A stretch of DNA of 64,000 nt from Arthrobacter burdickii (GCF_030433645.1 NZ_JAROCG010000002.1:558001-622000), one strand, 5' to 3'. Positions 17,355 to 29,172 are shown, counted from the stretch's first letter. Notes: generated by a model not told the origin, from the sequence alone. Numbers and translations: made by a program.

Positions 17355-18691
17355 ACGAATACGGGCGCATCTTCCGGCGCCGGTGGATCCTGATCCTCGT
17401 CTCGACCCTGGTCGGTCTGATCGTCGCCGTCGTGGCGACGGGTCTCACCACCCGCACCTACGACGCGCAGGCCGGCCTCTTCATCAGGTCTGATTCGGAG
17501 GGCGGTTCCAGTTTCGAGAATTCACGGTTCGTCCTGGAGCGCGTGAAATCCTATCCGGACCTGGTCGACAGTCCCCAGGTGCTCACGCCGGTGCTGCAGG
17601 AGTTGAACTCGACGCTGACCCTGGCCGAGATCAGGCAGCAGGTGAGCGCGAGCAACCCCGAGGAAACGGTGTACGTCAACGTCACTGCCTCCGCCGCGAC
17701 CGCGCAGGATGCTGCCGAACTGGCCAACCTGGTGGCACAGAACCTGAGTGACGTGATCGGTGAACTGGAGGGGGAAGACACCGCGGGGAATGCGGCTATG
17801 GAGGCTTTCGTCGCCGTGCCTGCCGTCGCCCCGGCTGCACCATCCTCTCCCAACACCGTCCTGAACCTGGCGATAGGGCTGCTGGCCGGACTCGCCGTAG
17901 GGCTCGTCGTCGCCGTCGTGCTGGGATCCGGACATCGGAGGATCCGAAGGCGCGGGGATCTGTCCCGTTCGGTCGGCCTAGAGGTGCTGGTATCCGTCGC
18001 CGACGGAGCGCCCAGCGCCACGGGTGTCCTCTCCCAGGAGACGGAACTCCAGTACCGGGAGTTGATGACCACGCTCCTGGTCAGGCGTGGTGGCCACCTG
18101 CCCAAGCTCCTCATGGTGACGGCAGTCGGACAGGCGAACGGCACCCAGGGCGCGTTCGGGTACCAGTTCGCCGGCTATATCGGCGATTCAGGTGCGCGGA
18201 CGTGTGTCATCGATGCGACGCAGCACCAGGCGCCAGGTGATGGGGCCGGCTCCGGGCAGACCGGAACGGACCTCGGTTTCTCGGACGTGCTCGTGGGCGA
18301 GGCGACGCTGGACGACGTCCTCTCCGCCACTGAATCGGGAACGTATCGCATCCCCATCGGCGCCTCCACGGAGAAGATCAGCCGTTCCCGGGCGGCGCGC
18401 GAGGGCGCGAGCATCCTCAAGGAGCTGGGCGACTCCTTCGATGTCACGCTCGTCAAGGCCTCCTACGATTCGCACCCACTGACGACGTGGACCGTCGCAC
18501 CGGTAGCAGAGGCAGCCTTGGTGCTCGTGTCGTACGGCACCCGGGCGACAGACCTGGTGGACTCCGTACGTGAGCTCCGGGCGGTAGGTGTCGAGCCGCT
18601 GGGCGTGGTGCTGCTGGGTGGACGGCGGCGGTCGGGAGGTCGCGGACGGGGACGTGCCCACCTCAAGGTCCGGACCTCCGGTCTTGGCTGA
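17345..18691 (+). CDS. Wzz-like chain-length determinant fused to a degenerate BY-kinase-like domain
   Basis: A 448-residue protein. Residues 1-200 have the Wzz/YveK layout: a short cytoplasmic start (MELNEYGRIFRRRW), TM1 (about 13-33), an extracytoplasmic helical region and TM2 (about 170-195). Residues about 250-430 resemble the MinD/ParA-like fold of bacterial tyrosine kinases, including GFSDVLVGEATLDDVL, which matches the conserved GLSDVL segment. The Walker A site is lost: VTAVGQANGTQGAFG has no GK(S/T), and the Walker A' position reads VIDATQHQ. There is no Tyr cluster at the C-terminus, which is Arg/Gly-rich instead. It probably controls polymer length without kinase activity. The start ATG overlaps the previous gene, with AGGGAGG upstream. 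Confidence 0.85.
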   Translation: MELNEYGRIFRRRWILILVSTLVGLIVAVVATGLTTRTYDAQAGLFIRSDSEGGSSFENSRFVLERVKSYPDLVDSPQVLTPVLQELNSTLTLAEIRQQVSASNPEETVYVNVTASAATAQDAAELANLVAQNLSDVIGELEGEDTAGNAAMEAFVAVPAVAPAAPSSPNTVLNLAIGLLAGLAVGLVVAVVLGSGHRRIRRRGDLSRSVGLEVLVSVADGAPSATGVLSQETELQYRELMTTLLVRRGGHLPKLLMVTAVGQANGTQGAFGYQFAGYIGDSGARTCVIDATQHQAPGDGAGSGQTGTDLGFSDVLVGEATLDDVLSATESGTYRIPIGASTEKISRSRAAREGASILKELGDSFDVTLVKASYDSHPLTTWTVAPVAEAALVLVSYGTRATDLVDSVRELRAVGVEPLGVVLLGGRRRSGGRGRGRAHLKVRTSGLG

Positions 18692-19949
18692 GGCGAAGGC
18701 CCGCACCGCGAGCGCCATCATCATCTGGATCGTCCTGATCGTCAGTGTCACGGCGTGGCGGCGGGGTGCCTACTTCGAGGGGGCCTTCGACACCGTGGTC
18801 GTCGCCAAGGCCGCACTCCAGGGAGGGGCTTTCGCGATGGCCCTGTTCCTGAGGAAGGTATCTCCGACGGTGTACCCCGTCGCCGGCGGGCCGTTGCTGG
18901 CGGTACTCGCTGTGCTGGCGGTCTCCATGATCGGGGCGCTTCAGGCGGGCGGCACTACTGCCTCCGCGGTCCTCGTCGTGCGGATCGTCCTCCTGATGGC
19001 GACGGTGGTGCTGCTGGTGTCCCTGTTTCCACGGGAACAAGTCCTCAGGCAGCTGGTCATCGCCATAGGTGTGGTCGGCGCCGTCCTCGCGATCACCGGG
19101 GTCAGCACGGTCGGAGCCGGTGGCCGTCTGGAGGGGACCCTGCTCCCCATCAGCCCCAACGAACTCGTCCTCCTCTGTGCGGTCCCCGCGCTCGCGGCGA
19201 TCCACCGGGTCCTGTCAGGGCGTGCGACGATCGGTGCGGTCGTCGCAGCAGTCGCCTATACCCTTGCCTGTGTAGCGACCCAGTCACGAACGGCCTTGCT
19301 CGGCGTGGCCGTGGCAATCGTCGTTCTTGTCCTGAGTATCCGAGTCATCCAGCGGTACGTCGTCGTCGTGATGATCGCGTCCGTGCCCGCGCTGTTCGTA
19401 GTCGCCGCGTACACCCCGATCCTCGGGTCACTCCTCAACCGGGAGGGGAGCACGTCCAACCTCACCCTGAACTCACGCACCATTGCATGGCAGGTCGTGC
19501 TGCAGACTCCCTTCGAGTCCCTGCAGAAGTGGGTCGGGGCGGGGATGTCGGTCAAGACCGTGCACGTGAGGGGACAGTACTGGAACGAGCAGGTCCTCGA
19601 TTCCAGTTGGATCTCTGCGCTTGCGCAGACGGGGGTCATCGGCACCGCGATCCTCGCCGTACTCGTCACAGCAGTCCTGGTCGCCACGATGCGAGGCGGA
19701 CGTAGGAATGCGTTACCCGTTGCTCTCCTCGTCTTTCTCCTGATCAGGGCATTCCTCGAGACCGGGCTCGTGGACGCCAGCGTCACGTTCATCGTCCTCA
19801 TCGCCCTCGCGTCTGCTTTCGTACCCACATCGAACCGGCGCCAGGAGGAGTGCGGTCATCGCACCGCCGGGCTCCAGCCGGCCCCTCAATCCGCTACGGG
19901 ACCCACCAGAAGGGTTCCTGTCGGAACTCCCAGCAACCGGGCGATCTGA
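18654..19949 (+). CDS. O-antigen ligase/Wzy-type polysaccharide polymerase-like membrane protein
   Basis: A protein of about 431 residues with roughly 11-12 transmembrane helices. The long central loop holds NSRTIAWQVVLQTP and WVGAGMS, followed by DSSWISALAQTGVIG, the pattern of the Wzy_C/O-antigen ligase region where blocks are joined or polymerised at the outer membrane face. The start is uncertain. GTG 18654 is given; TTG 18684 or a longer form from 18588 are possible, and all overlap the Wzz-like gene in another frame. The C-terminal tail overlaps the convergent beta-helix gene by 64 bp. Position after a Wzz-like gene favours a polymerase over a ligase. Confidence 0.82.
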   Translation: MPTSRSGPPVLAEAKARTASAIIIWIVLIVSVTAWRRGAYFEGAFDTVVVAKAALQGGAFAMALFLRKVSPTVYPVAGGPLLAVLAVLAVSMIGALQAGGTTASAVLVVRIVLLMATVVLLVSLFPREQVLRQLVIAIGVVGAVLAITGVSTVGAGGRLEGTLLPISPNELVLLCAVPALAAIHRVLSGRATIGAVVAAVAYTLACVATQSRTALLGVAVAIVVLVLSIRVIQRYVVVVMIASVPALFVVAAYTPILGSLLNREGSTSNLTLNSRTIAWQVVLQTPFESLQKWVGAGMSVKTVHVRGQYWNEQVLDSSWISALAQTGVIGTAILAVLVTAVLVATMRGGRRNALPVALLVFLLIRAFLETGLVDASVTFIVLIALASAFVPTSNRRQEECGHRTAGLQPAPQSATGPTRRVPVGTPSNRAI

Positions 19950-21799
19950 TCGGGTAGCGGCTGGGCGACTCCAGCCGACCGCACTGGGGTGCTCACCTGG
20001 AACGTCTCCGGATCGACAATGTCCACGCCTGTCAGCTCCATGTCATGCGCCGCCTGTCCCGTCGCATTCCTGAAGCGGCCGAGAGTGGTGAACACCGCCG
20101 GATCCCCGGTTCCTCGTGACCAGACCACGAGCCAGTCCGGAGTGGAGACCGAGGCGCGATGGAAGACATTGCCCGATGTCGTCACGCCCATGGCTTCCGC
20201 AGACAATCGATGGGAATAGTCCTCGACACACAGCAGGCAGTTCGCCGTAGTGCCCGTTATCACGTTGTTCCGAAGGGCAATCCGCCCGTTGATCCACGTT
20301 ATCAGCGGATCGGGAAAGAGCTGCCGTGGGTCGTGTCCGGGCGTACGGCCGTCCGTGGCGCGCCGGGAGTCCTGCACGATGTTGATCGGACGCCCGTTGT
20401 CGATGAACGAGTTGTTCCAGATCGCGACGTCACTCGTATTGTTGATCTTCAGACCGTGGCCCTCGTTCCCCGCAATGACGTTGTTTGCGACGACCGCGCG
20501 GGCGGAGATCTCTACCGCCAATCCATGGCCGCTGTTCCCGATGAAGTCGTTTCCCGAGGTCGTGATATCGACCACCGACTCGTCGAACCACAGTCCGGTC
20601 CCGTTGTTCGCCCTGAAGATGCTGTCCTGCACCTGTACAGACCGGGTCCGGCCGATCTTGAACCCCCCGGCCACCGGCGAATGATGAAAGCCTTCGGTAT
20701 TGTTGTCCGTCACCTTGAGGCCGGCCGCGGACAAACCGTCCGCGTACGTCGCGGACGCACCGAGCATGCCGTTCTGCGTGAGGGTTATTCCTAGCAGCCG
20801 GGCGTCCGTGCCGGACACCGCGAGTCCGGTCGTCGAGGTCTGCTCGACGACGACGTTCTCGATCGAGATCCCCGTGCTCTCGAGAGTCACCGCGGCCATG
20901 TGCGGAACGGATGGAGAAAACCGACGGACGCCGATCCCCTTGACGGCCGATCCCGCCGACTGTATCGAGATCGCCTTGGCGATCGAACTTGCTCGGACGT
21001 TCTTGCCGGATGGATCCGACCCGAGGAACAGCCGATCGCTGTCATAGTCGACGAGGAAGGAGCCGGCAGTCAGTTCGTCCAGTGAGGCCACTTGTTGTTG
21101 TGCTGTGCCGTCGATCCACACCTGATCCGGGTGCGACGCCATGGGATGGTCGGGATCGACGAAGGTCCAGCCCGGGGTCGTACCGTCCGCATCTCCCCAC
21201 GAATACGTCGGACTCGCGTCGAACTCGGCCGTCCATCCTTCGGCGACGAATGCCCGTCCATCGGGCTCGAACCCGGTCACCGGGACACTGCCGTCGAGCC
21301 ACACCTCCTCATGGGGGAACGCCTGCAGGGTGATCTTCTTGGTCGGGGGGATCCGGACCCCTTCGTGGAACGAACCGCTCCTGAGGACGATGGTCTGCCC
21401 GCTGCGGGCCTTGGCGACAGCGGCCTTGATGGTCTTCAGCGGCGAGTCCTGTGCCCCACGCGCGGTGTCGCTTCCGTCGCGGGCAACGAAGAGCGCATCC
21501 TCGGGTACGGCGTACGCCGTCGTGCCCACAGGTGCGGCACCCGCAACGGAGCGCTCTTCAGGCGCGGACGATCCCGTCACCGCTCCTGGTGCCGGGGCCC
21601 TCGAGTACGACCGGAGCGCCTCGGCGAAGAAACTGTCGGAGGACGACGCCCGGCGCTCGCTCGACGACGAGAAGCGAGTGCTGTCCGCGCCGGCGCCCGT
21701 GTCGGATGGATGCTGCGCTGGTGGAAGAGCGCATGCCGCCAGCAGCACGACGGCGCCGAGCGCACCGGAGCGATAGCTGAGCCGGACAAACGAATTCAC
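19886..21799 (-). CDS. Secreted lipoprotein with right-handed parallel beta-helix (polysaccharide lyase/epimerase-like)
   Basis: A protein of about 637 residues with lipoprotein signal VVLLAACALPP (LAAC lipobox). After a Ser-rich linker comes the segment LFVARDGSDTARGAQDSPLK, typical of DUF1565/pectate-lyase-like beta-helix proteins, then many short parallel-beta repeats such as GNSGHGLAVE, AVVANNVIAGNEGHGLKI and TSDVAIWNNSFIDNGR. Such proteins cleave, epimerise or bind acidic polysaccharides; catalytic residues cannot be assigned by eye. GTG 21799 is preferred because GAGGGAG lies 11 nt upstream; GTG 21811 adds four residues but abuts that site. It is transcribed against the operon and could trim or release its polymer. 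Confidence 0.83.
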   Translation of the reverse strand: MNSFVRLSYRSGALGAVVLLAACALPPAQHPSDTGAGADSTRFSSSSERRASSSDSFFAEALRSYSRAPAPGAVTGSSAPEERSVAGAAPVGTTAYAVPEDALFVARDGSDTARGAQDSPLKTIKAAVAKARSGQTIVLRSGSFHEGVRIPPTKKITLQAFPHEEVWLDGSVPVTGFEPDGRAFVAEGWTAEFDASPTYSWGDADGTTPGWTFVDPDHPMASHPDQVWIDGTAQQQVASLDELTAGSFLVDYDSDRLFLGSDPSGKNVRASSIAKAISIQSAGSAVKGIGVRRFSPSVPHMAAVTLESTGISIENVVVEQTSTTGLAVSGTDARLLGITLTQNGMLGASATYADGLSAAGLKVTDNNTEGFHHSPVAGGFKIGRTRSVQVQDSIFRANNGTGLWFDESVVDITTSGNDFIGNSGHGLAVEISARAVVANNVIAGNEGHGLKINNTSDVAIWNNSFIDNGRPINIVQDSRRATDGRTPGHDPRQLFPDPLITWINGRIALRNNVITGTTANCLLCVEDYSHRLSAEAMGVTTSGNVFHRASVSTPDWLVVWSRGTGDPAVFTTLGRFRNATGQAAHDMELTGVDIVDPETFQVSTPVRSAGVAQPLPDQIARLLGVPTGTLLVGPVAD

Positions 21800-21811
21800 G
21801 GTCGGTAGCAC

Positions 21812-22093
21812 TCCCTCGCGATTGCGCGTTCTGCCACACCGTCTGGAATGCAGTCCGAATCGGATGCCATCGTTCCCAAGCGATGCGGTGGGCGCAACGT
21901 TACCGGACTGAGGAAGCGGCAGGCGGGCGTAATTCTTCCAGTCGGTCTCCCGACCGCGAGATCACATCCAAATGAGCCTGCGGCGTCTCCGATAATTCGA
22001 GTCGATACATCTAGGATTGAAACCACCGATCGGAAGGAATTGCGCCGAACAATTCCGGATCCTTTGATCGCAACCGGCTAGCCGAAGGTTTTC
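21812..22093. promoter_or_regulatory. Divergent intergenic region between the beta-helix and GT4 genes
   Basis: This 282-bp gap separates divergent genes and must hold a promoter for each. CTAGGATT at 22011-22018 is identical to the -10-like octamer at 5562-5569, but the upstream TACTCGTGT element is absent here. AAGG at 22085-22088 is the probable ribosome site of the + strand gene. The region is visibly less GC-rich than the flanking genes. Confidence 0.4.
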
Positions 22094-23245
22094 ATGGACT
22101 TGACTGGGCAGAAAATCGTCATCGCACATCCCTCGGCCGATCTGTACGGCTCGGACCGGATGATGCTCGAGACCCTCGAAGGGCTGGTGTCTTCCGGTGC
22201 GGAGACAACCGTCGTGGTGCCGACCAGTGGACCGCTCCTGGCGCGGGTCGGTGAGACAGGTGCCGCCTCTGTGGTGGTGAAGAGCCTGGTCCTGAGAAAG
22301 AATCTCCTGTCCGCGAGGGGGGCCCTGTCACTGCTTGCCCAGAGCGCGAAGTCCTCGATCGCAATTGCCGCATTTCTCGCCCGGAACCGGCCCGATACCG
22401 TCTACGTGAGTACGTTGAGTATTCCTTTGTGGACCGTCATCGCGCGTTTGTCCGGATGCCGGGTCCTGGTTCATGTCCACGAGGCAGAAGGCCACGTGCG
22501 TCCCATCATCCGGCACCTTCTGGCCCTGCCGATCCTGTTCTCGACGGAGGTGATCGCGAACAGCCGGTACACCGTGAAGGTGTTGGGCCAGTCCTTGCCA
22601 CGGAAGGCTTCCCGGGCGCGCATCGTGTACAACGGGGTCGCCGGACCCGAGTCCGTGAGCAATCCTCGGGACGAGCTCTCCGATGCCGTACGGCTCATCT
22701 ACTTCGGTCGGATATCCCACCGCAAGGGCGTGGATCTCGCAATCGACACTGTTGCCGAACTCAAGCGCCGAGGGATAGTGAGCACATTGGACGTCGTCGG
22801 CGCGGTGTTCGCCGGCAATGAAGAATACGCTCGCGAACTCACGGACAGGATTCGACGGGAGGGCCTCCAGGATTCTGTTCGAATGCTGGGATTTCGGGAG
22901 GACGTCTGGAGTTCCCTCGATGACGCCGATATAGTGCTGATCCCGGCACGGCTCGACGAATCATTCGGGAACACTGTGGTCGAGGCCATGCTGGCGGCCC
23001 GTCCCGCCGTCGTCTCAGCGATGCCTGGACTATGTGAGGCAGGTGATGGCTACGGCAGTGTCCAGTTCGTCGCACCGGACGACGTCGGTCAGCTTGCCTC
23101 GGCCGTGGAGACCATCGTGGACGATTGGCCCCGGTGGCGGGGGCTCGCCGTGAAGGACCGGTCCCGCGCCCAGGAACATCATGCTCCGAGCAAGTATCGA
23201 CGGGAGATCGTCGCTTCGATCGCCGGGACGGCCTCGCAGGGGTAG
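22094..23245 (+). CDS. GT4 family glycosyltransferase
   Basis: A 383-residue cytoplasmic retaining glycosyltransferase of the GT-B fold. The N-terminus (KIVIAHPSADLYGSDRMMLE) is a typical acceptor-domain start with a Gly-Ser-aspartate loop. The C-terminal domain contains LIYFGRISHRKGVDLAIDTV and DESFGNTVVEAMLAARPAV, the E(x7)E motif of GT4 enzymes. ATG 22094 has AAGG 5 nt upstream. It is the last gene of the polysaccharide region and is divergent from the beta-helix lipoprotein. Housekeeping genes follow. It probably adds one sugar of the repeat unit; its donor is unknown. Confidence 0.9.
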   Translation: MDLTGQKIVIAHPSADLYGSDRMMLETLEGLVSSGAETTVVVPTSGPLLARVGETGAASVVVKSLVLRKNLLSARGALSLLAQSAKSSIAIAAFLARNRPDTVYVSTLSIPLWTVIARLSGCRVLVHVHEAEGHVRPIIRHLLALPILFSTEVIANSRYTVKVLGQSLPRKASRARIVYNGVAGPESVSNPRDELSDAVRLIYFGRISHRKGVDLAIDTVAELKRRGIVSTLDVVGAVFAGNEEYARELTDRIRREGLQDSVRMLGFREDVWSSLDDADIVLIPARLDESFGNTVVEAMLAARPAVVSAMPGLCEAGDGYGSVQFVAPDDVGQLASAVETIVDDWPRWRGLAVKDRSRAQEHHAPSKYRREIVASIAGTASQG

Positions 23246-23269
23246 CTCCGGCAGGTCCTCCGTTCTTAG

Positions 23270-25130
<1,861 letters not shown>

Positions 25131-25134
<4 letters not shown>

Positions 25135-25784
25135 TCGGACTGGACCGCGGACTCCTTCAGCGCCTGGCACAGGTCGACCACGTCCCTGGTGGTGTTCCTC
25201 AGGATCTCCACCGAGTCGGGCTCGACAGCGTTTTCGTCCTCCGAGAGGCGGATTTCCAGCGTCAGCTTTCCGCGCTCGAAAATGAAGATCTCCGGCAAAC
25301 CCGCTCCGGCCAGCGCTGCGGCCTCGACTTGACTGCCTGTCGGATAGACGATCGAGGGCCCCTGGAGTTTTACCACGATTGTCGACTCGTCCGCCGAGGT
25401 GCGCACGCTTCCCCGTCCGGAGATGTCGAGTTCGTCAAGGAAGGCTCCCTTCGGGAATGCTGCTCCCGGGGTCTTATCCGGAGCCACGGACACATCTACG
25501 GTGGCGCCGCCCCGGTATGTCACGACCGTCTCCCCGTCATGCTTCACCTGAACCTTGTTCTGTACATCCCGGACGTCCCCGGACGTCAGGGTCAGGGTAG
25601 TGCCGCACGCCGAGACCGGGGGGAAGTCGTAGTATTCGTCGGGCACGGGAACGTACCCGCGAGTTTCCGCGGGCGGCCAGGGTGCGGGGGTCTCCTCCTC
25701 CGTGGCCGTGGCGGCGGACGCCGATCCGGCGACGAGGGACAGCGTGGCGAGAACCGAAAGGCACAGCGTGTTCTGGGTTGTCAT
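25131..25784 (-). CDS. Secreted hypothetical protein
   Basis: A 217-residue exported protein with a clear Sec signal peptide (TLCLSVLATLSLVAGSASA) and cleavage expected before ATATEE. The mature part is acidic and beta-rich, begins with a Pro/Glu stretch (EEETPAPWPP), and has two Cys (VSACGTT and VVDLCQAL). I recognise no family or catalytic motif. ATG 25784 is supported by AGGAG 6 nt upstream; the longer open frame to 25913 has no ribosome site. It is convergent with sufU, sharing the CTAG that provides both stop codons, and appears to be a single-gene unit. Confidence 0.8.
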
Positions 25785-26086
25785 ATCAGGCTCCTGGACA
25801 TGGCAGGAGCGCAGCCGTAGTGCGTCCTGCCCGGGTATGCGTTGGATGCCGTGAAGGCGACAGGTCCACTGGACCGGCGCTGCGTGTCCGCCGACCCGGG
25901 CACGTTGCGTCAACCTACGCCCGCATTTTTCGGGCTGTCAATGGCAGTGGACGCCGTTCCGCTACCCCATCGAAAGTAGGGGGTTTCGCCCGCCCTGCGG
26001 TGACGTTCCCGAGCACCAGCCCTCCGCTGGAGTCCCTCATGGATGCAGCTCGTTCCGCCGCCCCGCGGGGACGATGGAGGCCGCGG
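25785..26086. other. Intergenic region between the secreted protein and the histidine kinase
   Basis: This stretch of about 300 bp holds the presumed promoter of the secreted protein. At its far end is CCGCGGTCACCGCGG (26081-26095), a 15-bp near-palindrome that includes the kinase stop codon. I see no other ORF, RNA or repeat in it. Confidence 0.5.
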
Positions 26087-27760
26087 TCACCGCGGAGGCT
26101 GGGGGATGAGGATCGTGAAGCACGTTCCCTGACCGGGCTCGCTCCGGACCGTGATGGATCCGCCGTGCTCACCGACGATGCTCTTGGTGATCAGCAGCCC
26201 CAGTCCGACCCCCGGCACCGCCGTCGTACGGACCGACGGTGAACGGAAGAACCGGTCGAACACGTGGTGCAGTTCCTCCGCCTCGATACCGATGCCGGTA
26301 TCCTCCACCGCGACCGTCAGCCCGTCGCCGTTCAGGGACGCATCCAGCGTGATGCTGCCGCCCCTCCTGTTGTACTTGACCGCATTGGTGAGCAGGTTGT
26401 CGACGGCCTGCGCGAGCCGGACCGGATCCGCCACGGCGGGCAGGCTCGACGGCGCGCGGTTCACGAGGTGGAGACCGGACCGGGTGGCACGCACGGAGGC
26501 CGATGACGCCGCCTCCGCCAGGATCCTGCCGACGTCGGTCGCAACCGGGTTCACCTCGAAGGTGCCGGCGTTGATGGCCAGCAGGTCCTCCACGAGCTGC
26601 TCGAGCCGCTCGGCGTTGCGCCGGGCGACCTCCAGGTGGTGGACGACGTCGCCGGGCAGGCTGTCGCGGAGTTCGAGGGTCAGTTCGAGGTACCCGAGGA
26701 TCGAGGTCAGCGGCGTCCGGAACTCGTGCGACACATTGGAGAGGAAATCGTCCTTCGCCTGCAGCGCGAGCACCAGTTCCGTGACGTCGTTGAAGGACAC
26801 CACCGTCCCCGCGTACGCCCCGTCGTCGTGCATGGAACGGGAGGAGATGCTGAAGGCCCGCTGGGAGCGCGGTGGGCCCAACCAGATCTGCACTCCCTCG
26901 AGGTCCTCGCCCCGGATCGCGCGGAGCACCGGGCGTTCCTCGGGAGGGATGGGGGTCACGCGGTCGGGGCCGAAGATCAGCAGCTCAGCCTCGTTCGGGT
27001 CGTCGTTGCCCACGGGGGCGGCCGCCAGGTGGTCCCTCCGCTGCCGGGCGTTCATGAGGATGTCGTTGCCGTCCGCGTCGACCGCGAGCAGCCCCACGCT
27101 GACCGTGTCGAGCACGGTGTTCAGCAGCCGCTCGCGGATCCGGCCGGCCTCGACACTCTCCCGGAGCGCTGCCTGGGAGACGCGCAGCGCCTCCTGCCGC
27201 CGCCGGTTGTCCTTCGACAGGGCGCTCACGAACCACGCCATGCCCGTGAGCATGATGGGCAGCAGGATCGGGTCGATCAGGGCGTCGGCGGTCAGGGGTT
27301 CGGGACGCAGTACGAGCGGCAGCCAGATGATCGCGAGCGACGCGGCGATGGTGACGGCGACCGCGGTACCCGTCCGGACACGGGACGCGGCGATCCAGAC
27401 CACAGGGAATGCGGCCAGCAGCCCTACTCCGCCGAGGGCCTCACCCGCGGCCGCACGGGACAGGCCGACGGCCACGAAATCGACCAGTGGAACGAGGATC
27501 ACCCAGCGGCTGGGGATGCGCGACCACGGCAGGACGCAGCACAGGGCCAGGACGAGCAGGTTGAGCAGCCACCCGGAGAGGAAGATCGCCGTCGACGCGA
27601 GGTCCCCGCGTTCCGCGACACCGAGCACCATGGCAAGCGTGAACGTGATCGTCAGCGCAAGTTCGCTGAAGATGATGCGCCGGCGGTGACGGGCCCGCCG
27701 TCCGCTGCGGCCCGAGTCAGCGGGAGTCCCCCCGCCCGGCGCCAGTCCACTTTCCCCCAT
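26087..27760 (-). CDS. Membrane-bound PAS-containing sensor histidine kinase
   Basis: A 557-residue kinase. The N-terminal third has about six transmembrane helices (IIFSELALTITFTLAMVLGV onward). A PAS-like domain follows (NTVLDTVSVGLLAVDADGND), then HisKA with the H-box SNVSHEFRTPLTSILGY, and HATPase_c with N-box DNLLTNAVKYN, G1 DTGIGIEAEE and G2 GVGLGLLITKSIVGEHGG. It should autophosphorylate on the H-box His and pass phosphate to a response regulator, but none is encoded nearby. It starts 10 bp after the nhaA stop on the same strand, so it is probably co-transcribed with the antiporter gene. That suggests, without proving, a role in sodium, pH or cell-envelope sensing. Confidence 0.93.
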   Translation of the reverse strand: MGESGLAPGGGTPADSGRSGRRARHRRRIIFSELALTITFTLAMVLGVAERGDLASTAIFLSGWLLNLLVLALCCVLPWSRIPSRWVILVPLVDFVAVGLSRAAAGEALGGVGLLAAFPVVWIAASRVRTGTAVAVTIAASLAIIWLPLVLRPEPLTADALIDPILLPIMLTGMAWFVSALSKDNRRRQEALRVSQAALRESVEAGRIRERLLNTVLDTVSVGLLAVDADGNDILMNARQRRDHLAAAPVGNDDPNEAELLIFGPDRVTPIPPEERPVLRAIRGEDLEGVQIWLGPPRSQRAFSISSRSMHDDGAYAGTVVSFNDVTELVLALQAKDDFLSNVSHEFRTPLTSILGYLELTLELRDSLPGDVVHHLEVARRNAERLEQLVEDLLAINAGTFEVNPVATDVGRILAEAASSASVRATRSGLHLVNRAPSSLPAVADPVRLAQAVDNLLTNAVKYNRRGGSITLDASLNGDGLTVAVEDTGIGIEAEELHHVFDRFFRSPSVRTTAVPGVGLGLLITKSIVGEHGGSITVRSEPGQGTCFTILIPQPPR

Positions 27761-27770
27761 GGAGAGGATC

Positions 27771-29123
27771 CTAGTTCCCGTGGTCTTCGAAGACGTCGGG
27801 GATGCCGTCCGCGTCGGCGTCGATTTTTTCTTCTTCCTCGATGCGGCGGTAGCGCCTGTTGCGTAGGCGCAGGACCACGCTGGAGAGCAGGGCTGCGGTG
27901 AGGGAGGCGGTGAGGATGGCGACTTTCGCGTGGTCGTCGTGTTCGGTGCCGGTGCCGAAGCTGAGGTCGTTGACGAGCAGGGACACGGTGAAGCCGACGC
28001 CGGCGAGGATGCCGACGCCGAGCAGGTCCCACCAGCTCAGGCCCGGGTCCAGGTGCGCCCTGGTGGTTTTGGTGACGAGGAACGTGGTGGCGAGGATCCC
28101 GAGGGGCTTGCCGAGGACCAGGCCCAGGACGATGCCGATGAGGACCGGGTCGGTGAGGGCGGATGCGAAGCCCTCGGGCCCGCCGATGGCCACGCCGGCG
28201 GAGAAGAACGCGAAGACGGGGACGGCGAATCCGGTGGACAGGGGGCGGAAGCGGTGCTCGAGGACCTCGGCGAGGCCGGGTTTCCCGGGCCTTGGCATCG
28301 CCGGTTTCCCGTCGGACTTCCGCAGCACGGGCACGCAGAAGCCCAGCAGGACCCCGGCGACGGTCGCGTGGACTCCGGAGGCGTGCATGAGGGCCCAGGT
28401 GGCGATCCCGAGCGGCAGCAGGATCAGCCAGGGCCCGTGCACGGTGGTGCCGAAGAACTTCGGTCTGCGTTGGGCGAGGAGGGCGAAGAGTCCCAGCGGC
28501 AGGAGCATCGCCAGCAAAAAGGCCGGGCGGACGTCCTGGGAGTAGAAGAACGCGATGATCGCGATGGCGATGAGGTCATCGACCACGGCCAGGGTCAGCA
28601 GGAAGATCCGCAGGGCGCCGGGCAGGTGCGAGCTGATCACGGCGAGCACGGCCAGGGCGAACGCGATGTCCGTCGCGGTCGGGATCGCCCACCCCCGCAG
28701 GGTGTCGGGGGAGGATGCGTTCACGGCGGCGTAGATCAGGGCGGGGACGACGACGCCGCCGAAGGCCGCCGCGACGGGCACGATGGCCCGGCTGATCCGC
28801 CGGAGGTCTCCGGCGACGAACTCGCGTTTGAGTTCGAGTCCGGTGAGGAAGAAGAACACCGCGAGCAGCCCATCCGACGCCCACGTCCCCACGGACAGGT
28901 GCAGGTGCCAGGGCTCGTAGCCGAACTCGACATCCCGGACCGCGAAGTAGGAGTCCGCGAACGGGGAGTTGGCCCAGATGATGGCGATCGCACTCGCGAT
29001 CAGCAGCAGGATCCCGCCCACGGTCTCCTTGCGCAGGATCTCCGTGATCCGCAGGTACTCCGGATAACTCGACCGCTGCAGGACGACGGGGTGCGTCCCC
29101 TTCGCGGACTCGTCGCCTGCCAT
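27771..29123 (-). CDS. nhaA: Na+/H+ antiporter NhaA
   Basis: A 450-residue secondary transporter exchanging cytoplasmic Na+ for external protons. The family core is clear. NPFADSYF-like and [13 protein letters not shown] segments lie near the start, [16 protein letters not shown] matches the helix IV aspartate region, and [15 protein letters not shown] carries the adjacent aspartates equivalent to D163/D164 of the E. coli enzyme. About 11-12 helices are predicted. The last 50 residues are a charged cytoplasmic tail ([20 protein letters not shown]) beyond the usual core. GAGAGGA lies upstream of ATG 29123. The tail resembles a short calcium-binding-like acidic loop, but no complete motif is present. 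Confidence 0.96.
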   Translation of the reverse strand: MAGDESAKGTHPVVLQRSSYPEYLRITEILRKETVGGILLLIASAIAIIWANSPFADSYFAVRDVEFGYEPWHLHLSVGTWASDGLLAVFFFLTGLELKREFVAGDLRRISRAIVPVAAAFGGVVVPALIYAAVNASSPDTLRGWAIPTATDIAFALAVLAVISSHLPGALRIFLLTLAVVDDLIAIAIIAFFYSQDVRPAFLLAMLLPLGLFALLAQRRPKFFGTTVHGPWLILLPLGIATWALMHASGVHATVAGVLLGFCVPVLRKSDGKPAMPRPGKPGLAEVLEHRFRPLSTGFAVPVFAFFSAGVAIGGPEGFASALTDPVLIGIVLGLVLGKPLGILATTFLVTKTTRAHLDPGLSWWDLLGVGILAGVGFTVSLLVNDLSFGTGTEHDDHAKVAILTASLTAALLSSVVLRLRNRRYRRIEEEEKIDADADGIPDVFEDHGN

Positions 29124-29172
29124 GTGCTGTCCTCTCGATCGGCCGCTGCCGTACGTACGGTATGTGCGGACC

